A stretch of 64,000 nt of DNA from Pinus tabuliformis (Eukaryota > Streptophyta > Pinopsida > Pinales > Pinaceae). Made by a program: the position numbers and the translations under genes. The notes beneath the pieces are model-generated. The model did not search any database and was not told the origin of the DNA. It worked only from the letters and a program-made list of their open reading frames with translations. Numbering within the stretch: the first letter of the stretch is position 1; every line of letters begins with the position of its first letter. The stretch is from assembly GCA_031772625.1 (NCBI GenBank), contig CM062818.1, forward strand, positions 1,284,008,277 to 1,284,072,276. Reading direction: 5' to 3'. This document shows positions 12,683 to 25,494 of the stretch, one piece after another.

Positions 12683-12694
12683 AGGTATCAGAGC
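12683..12694 (+). other. Primer-binding site of gypsy copy B
   Basis: AGGTATCAGAGC lies three bases after the LTR end at 12679. It matches the common plant tRNA-Met primer site TGGTATCAGAGC with one change. Confidence 0.75.
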
Positions 12695-13374
12695 ATGGTT
12701 CACCCCTCGCACTAGATGGGTTGTATGTTGGTCATGCATGCATGTCAGTTACATGTGTGTATCTTACACTTGCATTCCATGTGCTTGTTGCATTTGCATA
12801 ATGTTGATCATGGTTGTAGTGATGTCATCATGTGGAATTTGATGTTGTTATTGTGGAAGGCATCATTATGTGTGTATGACTATTTTCTTGTTATGTTATG
12901 TCGCTTACATGTATCACTATTATATGCTTGGTTACATTCTCATATGTTTGGCTACATTCTTGTATTCATGTTTGCATGCATCATTCTTGTAGGTTTGGTT
13001 TCAAGTGTTGTTAGTTTATTATTGATCATGTGTTTATGCATGTGTGTAGTTGGTTATGTATTTCTTGTGCATGTTCATGTTTACATGTGGTAAAGTGCAT
13101 AGTGATGTAATGATGTTTTCATCATGGATGAGGTCGTAGTATATGTTGTTGTTAAGGTCATGCATTGATGAATGGACCCTAGCTATAATTATGGTTGCAT
13201 GGTCATATGCTTATGTGTTATGTTTCTATATGTTGTCATGATTATGTTATACATGTATCACGCTGATTTGTTGATCTTGTAGACAAGGTATCCTCCCTGA
13301 TCTATACTAAGGTACATTGGTTTATTGTGCTTTGGTTTAGCTGACATGATATAGCTTGCAAGAAGAAATATCAA
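12695..13374 (+). other. Untranslated leader of gypsy copy B
   Basis: A 680-base leader between the primer site and the first gag ATG. It is rich in T, G and 'catg' words. The open frames here lack any family signature, and I do not call them genes. Confidence 0.55.
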
Positions 13375-16300
13375 ATGGCTAGCAAGATGGTAAACTATGA
13401 AGACTCTCCCTATGAGCTAGATGAGCAATATGGTATTGGGAATTCTTTTGACTTGGCAGATACACTGAGAAAATTAAAGGAAGATATAAGGAGTTATAAG
13501 GAAGATAATGATAGAATCATACATGCACAGAAGAAACAAGCAGAGGTAAATGCAATGATACTTCAGAGTTTTTCAGACTTGTAGTGATAGGGACCATGTC
13601 GGATCATTTATGAGCAGGAGGACAGAACTAATGGGGCATATGGTAGTAGGTCATATGGTGGTCACAGATCAGATAGAGATGACACAATCAGAGATGTCAG
13701 ATTGTTGGATACTCCGGATAGGAGAGGGGATAAACACATGTATTATTCTAGTTATGATTCATATAGGCACTATGATCGTCATAGTTATCATCCTTATAGA
13801 AGGAGTGATAGGGGATACTTTCCATATGAGATTAAGAAATAAAAGCCACCTAATTTTGATGGAGAGATGAAGAAACCATAGGATTCAGAGGCATGGATGC
13901 TTGGCATGAGGAAGTTTTTCAGGTTGCATGACTACTCATAGAACATGAAATCCAGACTAGCTACATTTAGTCTCAAAGGCAAAGCGGACATTTGGTGGGA
14001 AGATGTGAAGAATGTCAGATGTATTCATGAGGAGGATATGAATTGGAGTGAGTTTGAGCGGCTATTCAAGAAGAATTACATATCAGAGAGATACTTTGAT
14101 GACATGGAAAAAGAATTGTATGCGCTAAAGATGGGATTGATGACATATAAGGAGTACACTAGCTGGTTCTTGGAGCTACTAAGGTATGTGCCTTACCTCA
14201 AGATTCAAAGGTTCATTAGTGGATTACCGATTACAATCAAAGATAGAATTGAGTTCGATGAGCCTAAGTCATTGGAGGTAACCATCTGAAAGTTAAAGCA
14301 TTGCTATGAATTGTCGAAGCATAAGTCTGAGATAAAGCTAGACTAGAAAGGTAATGCAAGGAATAAGGGAAGTGGGATAAAAAGCGAGAAATACCTCAGG
14401 GCACAAATGATAAATGGAATGTTGCACCATCCTAGAAGTTCAATGCATCGGATAGAGGATAGGAATATCAATCTGAGGAGTAGAATAAGGAGCCCGTGCG
14501 GTGTTGGACTTGTGGAGGATATCATTGCAAGAGGGATTGTCCTTATTATCATAGTGGTATGCCTTAGATATATACTAAACAAGACACATAAAATGTTGGG
14601 GATGTTGTTTAGAGTGTTCCTCATATTTATGAAACATTGGATAATAAACAGGCAGACCATCAGGCATCTATCATTGAGATGGACGATAAGCTTTGTGATT
14701 AAGTTATTTCTATTTTGATTGATGTTGGATCTAATTATAGTTATGTTAGTCCTGACTTGGTGGATAAGTGTGGTTTGAGTAAGGAATTGCATGTAGAATC
14801 TTAATTAGTATAGTTGGATACAGGTACAAAGAAGCAAGTTCACCATTTGGTAAGAGCTTGTGCGTTTTATTTGAATGGTATGCCTACAACAACATATTTG
14901 AATGTATTACCATTGGGATCATACAATATGTTTTTGGGCATGGATTGGTTGTATCTTCATGGAACCAAGGTGGATTCTTGTGACAAGCTATTGAGTGCTT
15001 GGATGAAAAAAGGGTGCCAAGAGTCTTACAGGGAAAGAATAAAGAGACATTGGTTAGGATGGTAACAATTATGCAAGAAAAGTGCAACCACAGGAAAGGG
15101 TGTGTGTTATTCACAGTACACATTTCTAGTGAAAAGGGTAAGGAAGTTGAGGATGAATATGTTTTGAGTAGGTACCTAGTTCAACAACAATTCAAGGATG
15201 TATTTCCTGAGGACATTACAAAGTTTCCACCTCACGGGGAAGTTGAATTTTCTATAGAGTTGGTGCCAGCGGCAGCTCGAACATCAAAAGCACCTTACAG
15301 GATGAGCACACTTGAGTTGGTAGAATTGAAGCTACAATTGAAGGAAACGTTGGACAAGGGATACATTATACCAAGTGTATAACCATGGGGTGCGCCAGTA
15401 TTGTTTGTGAAGAAGAAAGATGGTACTCTCAGATTATGCATTGACTACAGATAATTGAACACAGTGATTATCAAGAGCAGGTATCCATAGTCGAGGATTG
15501 ATGACTTGTTCGATTAGCTGGAGGGAGAAATAGTGTTCTCGAAGATCAATTTGAGATATGGATATCACTAGGTACACATCAAAGAGGAGGACATTTACAA
15601 GACAACTTTCCAAACCAAGTATGGGCATTATGAGTTTTCTGTAGTTCCATTTGGTTTGACTAATGCTCCAACTACATTTATGTTCTTGATGAATAATTTG
15701 TTGCATTTGTATTTGGATAAGTTTGTTATTGTGTTCATTTTTATATACTGGTATATTCTAAAAATCAAAAATATCATGTCGAACATTTAGTAGCAGTGTT
15801 GAGGTTGTTGAGAGAGCATCAGTTGTATGCTAATCTCAGCAAGTGTTGTTTCTTTCAGACTGAGGTACATTACTTGGGACATGTTGTCTCCAAGGAGGGA
15901 ATTGCAGTAGATCTAGAAATGATAAGGGCCATCATGGAGTGGGTAGCTCCTAAGAATGTGGATGAGCTGAGATATTTCATGGGATTGGTAGGTTACTACC
16001 AGAGGTTCATCAAGAACTTCTCACATATTTCTTATCCTATTACATCATTGCAAAGGAAAGGTAATAAGTTCAAATCAACAGAAGAGTGTGAATCTAGTTT
16101 CGAGAATCTTAAGTAGTTGTTGACACATGCACCAGTGTTAAATATTGCAGACATGGACAAAGAGTTTGTAGTATGCATAGATGCTTGCAAAATAAGACTT
16201 GGTGGAGTCCTTATGCAAGATGCATAGGTGGTATGCTATGACTCGTGAAAACTAAATGAGAACAAGTAGAAATACCCCACACATGATATCGAGTTGGCAG

Positions 16301-18063
16301 TGATCATACATGAATTGAAGATGTGGAGACACTATATTCTAGGCAAGAGGTTTACAATCATGAGTGATCATAATGGACTAAACCAACCTAAATGGTAGGC
16401 AGGCTTAGTGGTTGGCTACAATCAATGAGTTCAATTTTGAGATGAGGTACATTAAAGCTAAAGAGAACAGAGTGATAGATTCTCTTAGAAGGTGGATACA
16501 ACTAAATAACTTAGCAGCAATGAGCTCCTATGGGACAAAATTACAGGACAGGATCTTTCGGGAAGGTCAGGAGGATGTCAGATATATGGAGATTACGCAG
16601 AGGTTACAGTAGAGTACTGGTATGGATATAGGTAGTAGTATAGGTATAGGTACAGGTAGTGGTACATGTACATATACAGGTGGTAGTGCATGTAGAGGTA
16701 TAGGTGCAGGTGCATAGGATATGCACTATTGTCTTACATCGGATGGATTGGTTAGATTCAAAGATAGGATATATGTGCAAGACAACAGTGAACTCAAGAA
16801 GGTGATCTTGAGGGAGTTTAATGTGAAACCATATTCAGATCACCTAGGTTATCAGAAGATGTTGACTGGAGTGAAAATATTTTATTATTGGCCAAATATG
16901 AAGAGGGATGTAGTAGAGTTTGTGGCTAGGTGTTTCGTTTGTTAGAGTGTAAAGGAAAAGTGTAAACATCTAGATGGACTGCTACATCCGACTCCGATTC
17001 CAGAGTGGAAGTGGGAATTCATTTACATGGAATTCATTACAAGGTTGCCAAGGACATTGAGACAACATGATTCCATCATGGTTATTGTGGATAGGTTGAC
17101 AAAGTTTACACATTTCATTCCAGTGAAGTCTACATTCTCTACTAGTGATGTAGCATAGGTATTCATCATAGATGTGGTAATATTGTGTGGTGTTATGAAC
17201 AGATTGTGTTTGACAATGATGTGAAGTTAATTTCCAAGTTTTGGAAGGAGTTGTTTGCAGGTTTGGGCACAAAGTTGGCCTTCAATGTGACTTATCATCC
17301 ACAGACAGATGGATAGACTAAGAGGGTCAACAAGATATTGCAGGACATGTTGAGGATGTATGTGATGCATCAATAACAAATGTGGGAAGAGTATCTTCCA
17401 CTAGTAGAGTTCACTTATAAAATGGGCATCAAAAATCTTTGAGGATGATATTGTTTGAGGCATTGTATGGGAGGAGTTGTAATACTCCCATCAGTTGGAG
17501 TGATCGAGTTAACAAGGTGTTGATTGGACCAAACATGTTGGAAAACAAGGAACAAGAAATGCACTTGATCAAGAATAATCTAAAGGAAGCACATGATAGA
17601 CATAAGAGCCATGCATATCAGAACATGTTTTTCAAGAAGTTCAAGGTTGGGGAACATGAGTACTTGCACATCAAACCGAAGAAAATCTCCTTGCAGATTG
17701 GATCAGGTGCCAAGCTGGAACCATATTTTTGTGGACCCTTTAGTATCATTGAGAGGATTGGTCGAATAACCTATCGACTTGCACTGCCTCCGAAAGTGAA
17801 AGTCCATGATGTTTTCCATGTCTCATTGCTTAAGAATTATGTTAAGGATGTTGATCTTGTTATTGAATGGTATATATTGCAGGTGTAACAAGATGGATAA
17901 TTCCAGTCGAAGCCTCAGTGTAGATTGCAAGAAAAGGTGCTCATGCTCTGGAACCAAGAAATCGAACAAGTTAAAGTGCAATGGAATCACTTTGGGCCTG
18001 ATGAAGCTACATGGGAGAGGGAAGATCAAATGCGGGTTATGTATCCTTCATTGTTTTCTAGTT
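13375..18063 (+). pseudogene. Gypsy copy B gag-pol (heavily decayed)
   Basis: Gag begins at ATG 13375 (MASKMVNYEDSPYELDEQ). It contains a Retrotrans_gag segment (GKADIWWEDV...FKKNYI) at 13945-14289. The protease area (DVGSNYSYVSP near 14720, LGMDWL near 14937) keeps a recognisable aspartic-protease layout, though the catalytic DSGS is read as DVGS. The RT block starts near 15330 (KGYIIPS, KKKDG, LCIDYR, FGLTNAP), with its YxDD-equivalent site damaged near 15735-15760. RNase H-like, zinc-finger and integrase segments follow at 15796-17300, all cut by many TAG/TAA stops. The integrase end is at 17439-17888, and the chromodomain-like end is out of frame at 17890-18063. It must be old. Confidence 0.85.
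16621..16718 (+). repeat. GGTA-rich low-complexity tract inside gypsy copy B pol
   Basis: A run of imperfect ggtayagg / ggtagt words between the RNase H and integrase zinc-finger regions. In the pol frame it reads as a Gly/Ser/Thr/Ile-rich linker. It looks like a coding microsatellite expansion. Confidence 0.65.
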
Positions 18064-18387
18064 GAGGCAAGCCAATTTTGGCATCGTGTTTTGGTATGGT
18101 GTTTTCATATATGTTTTGGTGATTTTGGTATATGTACATATGTATATGGATGTAAATACCACCGTGATAAATGTTATAAAGCTCCAATAAGCAGTACGAG
18201 TGTCATGTCATTATAAAGTTATGTTTGTTATGTTTTATGTTGGTTTGCTTCTTAGCAAGTTGATCATTGTAAATACTGCATCAAGCTAAGTTATAAAGCT
18301 CCATTGGTAGTATGTTTTTCATACAACAATTTTGCGATTATAGGTGTTCCTTAACACTGAGGACGATGCTCCCCCAAGGGGGAGGGT
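18064..18387 (+). other. Gypsy copy B 3' untranslated region and polypurine tract
   Basis: Corresponds to 728-1042 of copy A. The polypurine tract AAGGGGGAGGG is at about 18376-18386, immediately before the 3' LTR. No gene is seen. Confidence 0.7.
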
Positions 18388-19862
18388 TATATAGAAGCCC
18401 TGGATAAAAATCCCATGTAATAAAAGTAATAAAGGCAAAGCACAGTTGATGGGACACTTATTTCAAGCTGAATGTTGGGAAATACATCCTAGTGTGGGTG
18501 TTCATTTGGTTATTAATGGCTAAGGAAATTGGCAAAGGCAATGACTAAGGCATTGGAAAGGAAAAATGACATTTTTGGCACAATTATTTATGAAAATAAT
18601 GGAAATTAGGAGAAAAGGGAAGTGAAAGGTCACAGGTTGCATGTGAGGAGGAAATTGAAGGAAAATAATGGAAAATGAAGAAAATAGAGGCCTCATTAAT
18701 AAAAAGGCTTATGAGGATCAGTTGGTAACCTTTTTGTCATTTTAGTATTGGAGCTCTCTCATTATTCTCTCTCTCTCTCTCATACTCTTGGATACTTAGA
18801 TTTTTGTTGGAACACTCTTGGAGGGTGTGGAATACTTGGATTTTTGGAGCAAGAAGGCAGAGGAAGAGTAGGAAAGTGCAAGAGGGCATTGAGATCAGCA
18901 ACTACAACAGATTTGCTTGCAGGTACTGAGTTGCATGTATGTTTTCTTTACTATTTTTGGAATGCATGGAATATGCATGTGGATTGTTGGTCATTATCTG
19001 TCATTAGCATGGAGGATTTCCTGGATTGATAGTGGATTTCCTAGCCTTTCCATTTCCTAGATAACCATGGAGATTGTGGGTTTATTTCCTTGTTTTAGTT
19101 TGGTTGGTTCTCATGTTTCCTTAGCTTAGGTTGAGTTACTATTTCCTGGAGCCTTAGTTGGACAAGCATTCTGGAGCCTTGTAACACCTTGGGTTGAGTT
19201 ACTAGTCTCGTAGCCTTGGTTGGACAAATTCTCTAAAGACCTTGGTGGGTTGAATTACTAGTCCTATCCATTTCCTAGATAGCCATGGAGATTGTGGGTT
19301 TATTTCCTTGTTTTAGTTTGGTTCATTCTCATGTTTCCTTAGCTTGGGTTGAGTTACTATTTCTTGGAGCCTTTGTTGGACAAGCACTCTGGAGCCCTGT
19401 AACACCTTGGATTGAGTTACTAGTCTCGTAGCCTTGGTTGGACAAATTCTCTGGAGACCTTGGTGGGTTAAATTACTAGTCCTGGAGTCTTGGTTGGACA
19501 AACGATCTGGAGCCTAGAGATATTTGTGGGTTCAGTTACTAGTCCTAGAACCTTGGTTGGAAGAAACTCTAGAGAGCCCTGGATGGCTAGGATAGAGACC
19601 GTTCGAATGATGGTTTTGGTGATGTCCAACCATGAGGTGGAATCACTGTTTGATGGGTCGAGGTGGATTACCTTTGGAAGCCCTGGATGGTTTTGGATTT
19701 ATGGTTTTTATGAGATCCCACATTCATGCTTGGAATATGGCACGGGGGTGAATGGATGAGGAGATATTTGGATCAACCATTTTATGGTTGAGTTGAATGT
19801 GGAACTCCCATCCTAGGTTTGGATTTTTCATCATTAATGAAAGGCCATTTCTTCTTGTATTT

Positions 19863-20195
19863 TGTTATGAAACCAGCTCAAGAAAAGATAGAAAAGAAAG
19901 ATCAACGCCTTAGAATTCAGCCTCTTCGAGGGGGCAACCTCCTTTACATTACATAAATGAACAATTCTTGGATGATACAAATGACAAAACCTCCTTTCTA
20001 TATATAGGAGTCTAAGGACTCACAATATAATCCAGCCGACCTAACAATAATAATATAAAGCCACAAAAATAATAATAGAGGGATTCTATGGGGCACAGAA
20101 ATAACAATATGTGGGTAATAGGGGCACAACAATATAAATAAGGGGTATAACTACAACAGTAATGGGCTAATCACTAGTATTATAGGGACCCAACA
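19863..20195 (-). repeat. 3' LTR of the deleted gypsy element
   Basis: 333 bp, paired with 23968-24300. On the minus strand the polypurine tract (GAAGGAGAGGGGCA, about 20195-20208) lies just upstream of it. Confidence 0.9.
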
Positions 20196-20225
20196 TGCCC
20201 CTCTCCTTCAAAAAAAGTGTTGTCC

Positions 20226-23200
20226 TCAACGCTTGAGCAGTTCTGGATACTTCTGCATAAAATTCTCATCCTCCCATGTGGAATCTTCAGCAGATAAGTT
20301 CTTCCACTTGATAAGATACTCTGAAATTGATCGATTTCGTAGCTGTCGAGTTCTTTTTTCTGTGACTGCTTCCGGTTCCAATATAATTTTTCCTTCCTCG
20401 TCAAGTTCTGGCAATATTGTTTGAACTGGGAGCTTGTCGCCTATAACCTTCTTTAAACATGAAACATGGAAAACTGGGTGCAATCGAGAAGCTGCAGGAA
20501 GCTTAAAAACTTTCCCTTGATTGGACGACTTTCAAAAGCAATGGGTCTTTCATCTTGCATTAGAACAGCACCAATTCCATTTCCTGAAGCATCACATTCC
20601 ACAATAAAGGTTTTTGTGAAGTTCGGCGTAGCTAAGACTGGTGCTTGGCACATTGCCTCCTTAAGATGTTTAAAGGCCTTTGTTGCTTCCGGAGTCCATG
20701 AAAATGAATCTTTCTTCAATAATGTTGTTAGAGGTGCTGCTATTCTCCCATAATTCTTAACAAACTTGCAATAATACCCTGTCAACCCAAGAAATCCTCG
20801 CAGATGCTTTATGGATGTGGGGATTTTCCATTCCTTAATGGCTTTAATTTTGCTAGGGTCTACCTTAACTCCTTCATGAGATACAATATGACCCAAATAT
20901 TCCACCTCCTGGACTTCAAAGAAACATTTGGATCTTTTTGCATATAATTGTTTCTCCTCCAATAGTTGTAGCACCTTGTCAACATGTTCAACATGATCCT
21001 TCCAAGACTTGCTGTAGATTAGTATATCATCAAAAAATACTAACACAAATTTTCTAAAGAATGGTTTGAAAATTGAATTCATCAAACCTTGAAATGTTGA
21101 AGGTGCATTGGTAAGGCCAAAAGGCATGACCAAAAATTCATAATGACCCTCATGAGTTCTAAATGACGTTTTCGGAATGTCTTCAATCTTCATTCTGATT
21201 TGATGATATCCCGAACGAAGATCTAACTTGGTGAAGTAAATTGATCCATGCAATTCATCCAGTAATTCATCAATGACAGGAATGGGGAACTTATCTTTAA
21301 TAGTGAGCTTGTTGAGCTCCCTATAATCTGGACACATGCGCCATGATCCATCCTTCTTGTGCACCAATACTACTGGAGCTGAGAAAGAACTTTGACTCGG
21401 TTGAATTATACCAGCCTCTAGCATTTCTACAACCATACATTCAATTTCACCTTTTTGGACATATGGATATCTGTACGGCCTGATGTTTGGAGGAACACTT
21501 CCTGGAATCAGATGAATAGCATGATCATGATCACGCATAGGTGGGAGACCTTTGGGAGTCTCAAATACCTTGGAATGATTGTCGAGGACTTTTTGGAGAT
21601 CTGGAGAAATAGATGATTCCAATGTGGAAACATCTAGCGAACATAATTGTGCAATTACACCTCTTTGCTCCTTTTTTAGAAGCTTTGTCATGCCATTAGA
21701 GCTGATTATCTTTCCTGGTTTCCCTGCAATACCCCTTAATTCAAATTCCTTTCCTTCCACAGAAAATTTCATGAAAAGTTCTTGAAAATTAAAAGCTATT
21801 GTACCCAAGGATTGTAGCCATTGGACTCCTCGTACAACATCAGCACCTCCCATTGGAATGGAAAGCATTGGGCTAGTCAATACATATTCTCCCATGGATA
21901 GCTTGATATTATGGCACTTTCCAGAACAATTTGTTGTTCCCCCATTTGCAATCATCACTTGACACTCTGGTGCTGGATATAGGAAGCAATTCAATTCTTT
22001 TGCTACCCTACAATGAATAAAATTGTGGGTGCTTCCTGAATCAATCAACACTATTACCTTTTTCTTCTTGATTTGTCCTTCTATCTTGATGGTTTGAGGA
22101 GTGGTAATTCCCGTCAATGCATTACAAGATATGGTCGAATTTATTTGTTCTTCATCTAGGCTTTGTTCCTGGAATATATCCTCTTCTTTTGACCTTTCTT
22201 GCTCCTTTTCTTCTTCCTCTTCACAATCTATGTAGAATAATTTCTTCTCAGCACACTTATGACCTTTTGTGTATTTGCTATCACAATTGTAACAAAGCCC
22301 TTTTGCTCTTTTTTCTTCCAATTTTTGTGGTGTCAACCTTGTAGGTTGTGGAAGACTATGGGCAACAACACTTCCGTCTTTATAGTTGTGAATGGTATGC
22401 TTCCTAGTTGCCATAATTTTGCTTTCCATTTTTCTTGCTAACCTGAATACCTTCTCTAATGAATCAGGTTCCCAAAGGCGCACATCATGTTGGATATTAT
22501 CCTTTAAAGACCCTATGAACACATCAATCCTATGCTCCTCTGGAATATCTTTTACCTTTATGTTCAATTTTTGGAACTCCTCAATGTGCTCCATTATTGA
22601 ACCCTTTTGTTTGAGACTTATCAATTGGCTAAAAATGGTGTTGCTTTTTGTATCCTCATAATGTGCTATCAATTCTTCCGTAAAAATTGCCCAAGTGATA
22701 AACTGTTTATGAGAACAAAGCCATTGATACCATGCAAACTGATTTGGTTCCAAATATAAAGTTGCCATACGTACCTTTTGTGTGTTTTGCACATTATTGA
22801 GATCGAAGAATTGCTCCATCTGTAATATCCATGTGGCGGGATCCTTGCCATCAAACTTCCTCATATCGATTTTTGGAACATGGTGAGTCTTCGATCCAAC
22901 ATTAGAGTCTATGGAATCATGATTAACATTTCTTTTGTTCTCATCATGAGTTTCCATTAGTACTCTTTCACCCTTAGTGACCATTTCTTGTAGCAACTTA
23001 TCCATCTTATCATCCATGCCATCAATTTTAGCGTCCATGCCATTCACCTTAGCTTCCATGCCATCCATCTTAGCTTCTACACCTTTCTTTAAACCATCCA
23101 TCTTAGCTTCTACATCTTTCCTTAAACCATCCATTTTAGATTCTGTTTCTTTTTGTGCAAGTGACACTCGTTGCACTTGTTCTTGTAATTTTGATATATC

Positions 23201-23287
23201 ATATAACATTTCTTCTTCTTCTTCATGAGTCATGCTAGAGCTTTCAGGCTCCTTACTAGGTGTTTTCATTTTCTTTCCTCGGGGCAT
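20226..23287 (-). pseudogene. Gag-pol of deleted gypsy element, RNase H joined to integrase C-terminus
   Basis: The 944-codon frame 23287-20453 starts MPRGKKMKTP and has an N-terminal coiled coil with repeated KMDGL/KMDGM units (about residues 48-95). Then come the gag domain, a CX2C-type knuckle (CYNCDSKYTKGHKC), the protease motif LIDSGSTHNFI, and RT motifs (KKDGSWRMCPDYRELN, VFFDDILIYSK). The tethered RNase H start follows (FIVECDASGNGIGAVLMQ). Right after IAFESRPIKG the sequence jumps to the integrase C-terminal domain, but in another frame, so the long frame ends in about 20 unrelated residues. The tail frame 20483-20226 carries [11 protein letters not shown] and the chromodomain (EYLIKWKNLSAEDSTWED). 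The integrase core is missing, so mobilisation would need help in trans. Confidence 0.9.
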
Positions 23288-23951
23288 CAGTTACCGATAA
23301 TAATTCTCTAATATGCCCTTTGAATTCCTTCAAAATAATTTTTCAAACCAAGCTTAAGCAAAAGTTAAAGAAAATCTACACACCTTTTTTCACTTTGTAG
23401 GAGCTCGATATTGCCTCCGATGTAGCTCTGTACTTTCTGATTATCTAGTTCTGAATTTGTGACCTGTAGTAGCCCTCTGTGTCCTCTTTCCAATGCCACA
23501 AGTCTGACCCAAATTGGATTCTCCAAGGAAGCGTTATGCGAAATCTCCCACAGTGACTTGATTATAGACTAGTTCAGTAGAGCGAACTTGTACAACGTGC
23601 CACGTGTCACTGTTTCAACCTTTGACTCTAAAAAATATATAAAAGAAAACTACAGTCCGTCCTCTTTTTGTAACTTCTTACGAAATTTCAATCCGATGCT
23701 CAGAAAGAAAGTTATGACGATTTTCCCCAGGTCACCTGTTTTGCGTGTAATTTAGGAGTCTGCAAAAAGACCAACTTCCTCAGATCATATCTCCGAAAAT
23801 ATCGCGCGAAAAACTCTGAAATTCGGACCCAAGGTTCAGCGCGATTTCTTCTTAAATGAGTTTTTTTTGCAACTTCTGAAACGTCACAGAAGAAAAGTTA
23901 TAGCGAAAATGCCACTATGACCTATTTGGAGCAGCGAAACCCTAGAATCCA
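23288..23951 (-). other. Leader of the deleted gypsy element
   Basis: About 660 bases between the primer site and the gag start. No gene is seen on either strand. Confidence 0.6.
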
Positions 23952-23966
23952 AAGCTCTGATACCAA
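23952..23966 (-). other. Primer-binding site of the deleted gypsy element
   Basis: Read on the minus strand this is TTGGTATCAGAGCTT, directly downstream of the LTR. It is an exact match to the usual plant tRNA-Met primer site TGGTATCAGAGC. Confidence 0.9.
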
Positions 23967-23967
23967 A

Positions 23968-24300
23968 TGTTATGAAACCAGCTCAAGAAAAGATAGAAAA
24001 TAAAGATCAACGCCTTAGAATTCAGCCTCTTCGAGGGGGCAACCTCCTTTACATTACATAAATGAACAATTCTTGGATGATACAAATGACAAAACCTCCT
24101 TTCTATATATAGGAGTCTAAGGAGTCACAATATAATCCAGCCGACCTAACAATAATAATATAAAGCCACAAAAATAATAATAGAGGGATTCTATGGGGCA
24201 CAGAAATAACAATATGTGGGTAATGGGGGCACAACAATATAAATAAGGGGTATAACTACAATAGTAATGGGGTAATCACTAGTATTATAGGGACCCAACA
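23968..24300 (-). repeat. 5' LTR of the deleted gypsy element
   Basis: 333 bp, nearly identical to 19863-20195. Confidence 0.9.
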
Positions 24301-25130
24301 TATTTCTATGAGTATTATACTGGATTATATGTGGTCTATATGACTGTGATTTCATTGGTATTTTCTTCTTCTACTATGTTGGTTATGTATGTGTTTTATG
24401 ACAACAACTATGTATGGCTCTCATCATGTTTTTATTTGTAAATGAATGAACTATGTATCTATGACCTAATGGATGCAATTGCAGTTGATGTGTTGAGGCA
24501 TCAGTCTTTCTTAGTGATTCTTAGCTAAGTATGAGACCCATATGCTCAGATATCTTATTTACACATGTAGATTACATATTCATGATATGTTTGATGAAAT
24601 TCCTGTCATGGCTAGTAGGGGTCCAGTCAAGGTCTCATTCAATTGACTGCTTTTGCACTATCATTTCCTTGTTAATTTACTATTATGAAGATGTCATTCC
24701 ATTCTAGCCATTGACCTGGGCTCTGGGCCTAAAAAAGTGGCTCAAATCCGAGGGACATTGGCACAACACTAAGCAAAAGAGACCCTGGATGTTGGATGGC
24801 AAGCCTATGAGAGAATTCAGAGGTCGCTGGACGTTGGCATGCCCATAACATGAGAGTGTCTTGAGGTCAAGTTGTCCAAAAGTTTAGTGGGTCCCAGGGA
24901 CTGGTTGGTAGAAAGGTTGGATTGGTTCCTGAAAGTCCTAATGCTAATTTTGAATGTCTGTATGGTGTGTTTTCTTCGGTTCCACTCTTTTAACATGACT
25001 TAGGAGGTCAAATCATATCATAGTGGCCTCTTGTTTCATGTTTACCTTGGTTGGGTGGTTTCTTAGGTAGATGTGGGAGGAGCGTGTTACAATTTTTTTC
25101 CAAATTGTTACACATCACTGAAATTTTTAA

Positions 25131-25372
25131 TGTTGGAACAACACTAGGATGCGATGATTTTTGGTCCATGGTATTGGTTGCTTCGGCATGTATAAATATG
25201 TATTGTACAATTGAAAGGAACATAATGAAAAATCAAGTTGGTAGTCACGGTTTTGGGATCCAGGGGGAAATCTCTGTGTATATGTGTTTTATGTGTTATG
25301 CTCTTGCATTGTTTATTTTCTATGTTTTAGAATTTGTATGCAGGTAATTTTTGTACAGGGTTAAAACCTACA
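25131..25372 (+). repeat. 5' LTR of copia element 2, internally deleted
   Basis: Starts TGTTGGAA and ends AAAACCTACA. From about 25148 it aligns with 29725-29957 of the 3' LTR, but roughly 250 bases of the LTR left part are missing. Confidence 0.75.
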
Positions 25373-25387
25373 TTTGGTATCAAAGCT
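25373..25387 (+). other. Primer-binding site of copia element 2
   Basis: TTTGGTATCAAAGCT directly after the LTR end. A tRNA-Met-type site with one change. Confidence 0.75.
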
Positions 25388-25494
25388 ATTTTGGCTTCAA
25401 GGGGACACCTTTGTTGTTGAGGGGTTTCACTCGGGCCTGTGGCAGACCTTGTTAAGTGGGAGATCTATGAGATCGATTCTGGTGGTGAAAGAAG

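Larger units (their letters stand above)
19863..24300 (-). mobile_element. Young internally deleted gypsy element (minus strand)
   Basis: A 4.44 kb element with two 333-bp LTRs (19863-20195 and 23968-24300). It has TGTTATG...CCAACA ends on the plus strand and a TATTT duplication at 19858-19862 and 24301-24305. By eye the LTRs differ at about five positions, so insertion is fairly recent compared with the neighbours. On the minus strand the order is LTR, primer site, gag, protease, RT, start of RNase H, then a deletion that removes the rest of RNase H and the integrase core, then the integrase C-terminal and chromodomain end, polypurine tract and LTR. Confidence 0.9.
18388..25091 (+). repeat. 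3' LTR of gypsy copy B, interrupted by a nested element
   Basis: LTR sequence occupies 18388-19862 and 24306-25091 (about 2.26 kb in total). It is homologous to 1043-3080 and ends GCGTGTTACA. The approximately 60-bp unit array seen in the first LTR is longer here (about 19125-19585, roughly seven copies), which accounts for most of the length difference. The start base differs from TG because of substitutions. The insertion point of the nested gypsy element is within 'cttgtattt|ctatgag'. Confidence 0.8.

Noticed and set aside
12583-13093. Cys/Val/Leu-rich open frames in the gypsy B leader, resembling membrane proteins
   Set aside because: The composition comes from 'catgtgtat' style low-complexity DNA. 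There is no conserved motif, and the position is a retrotransposon leader.
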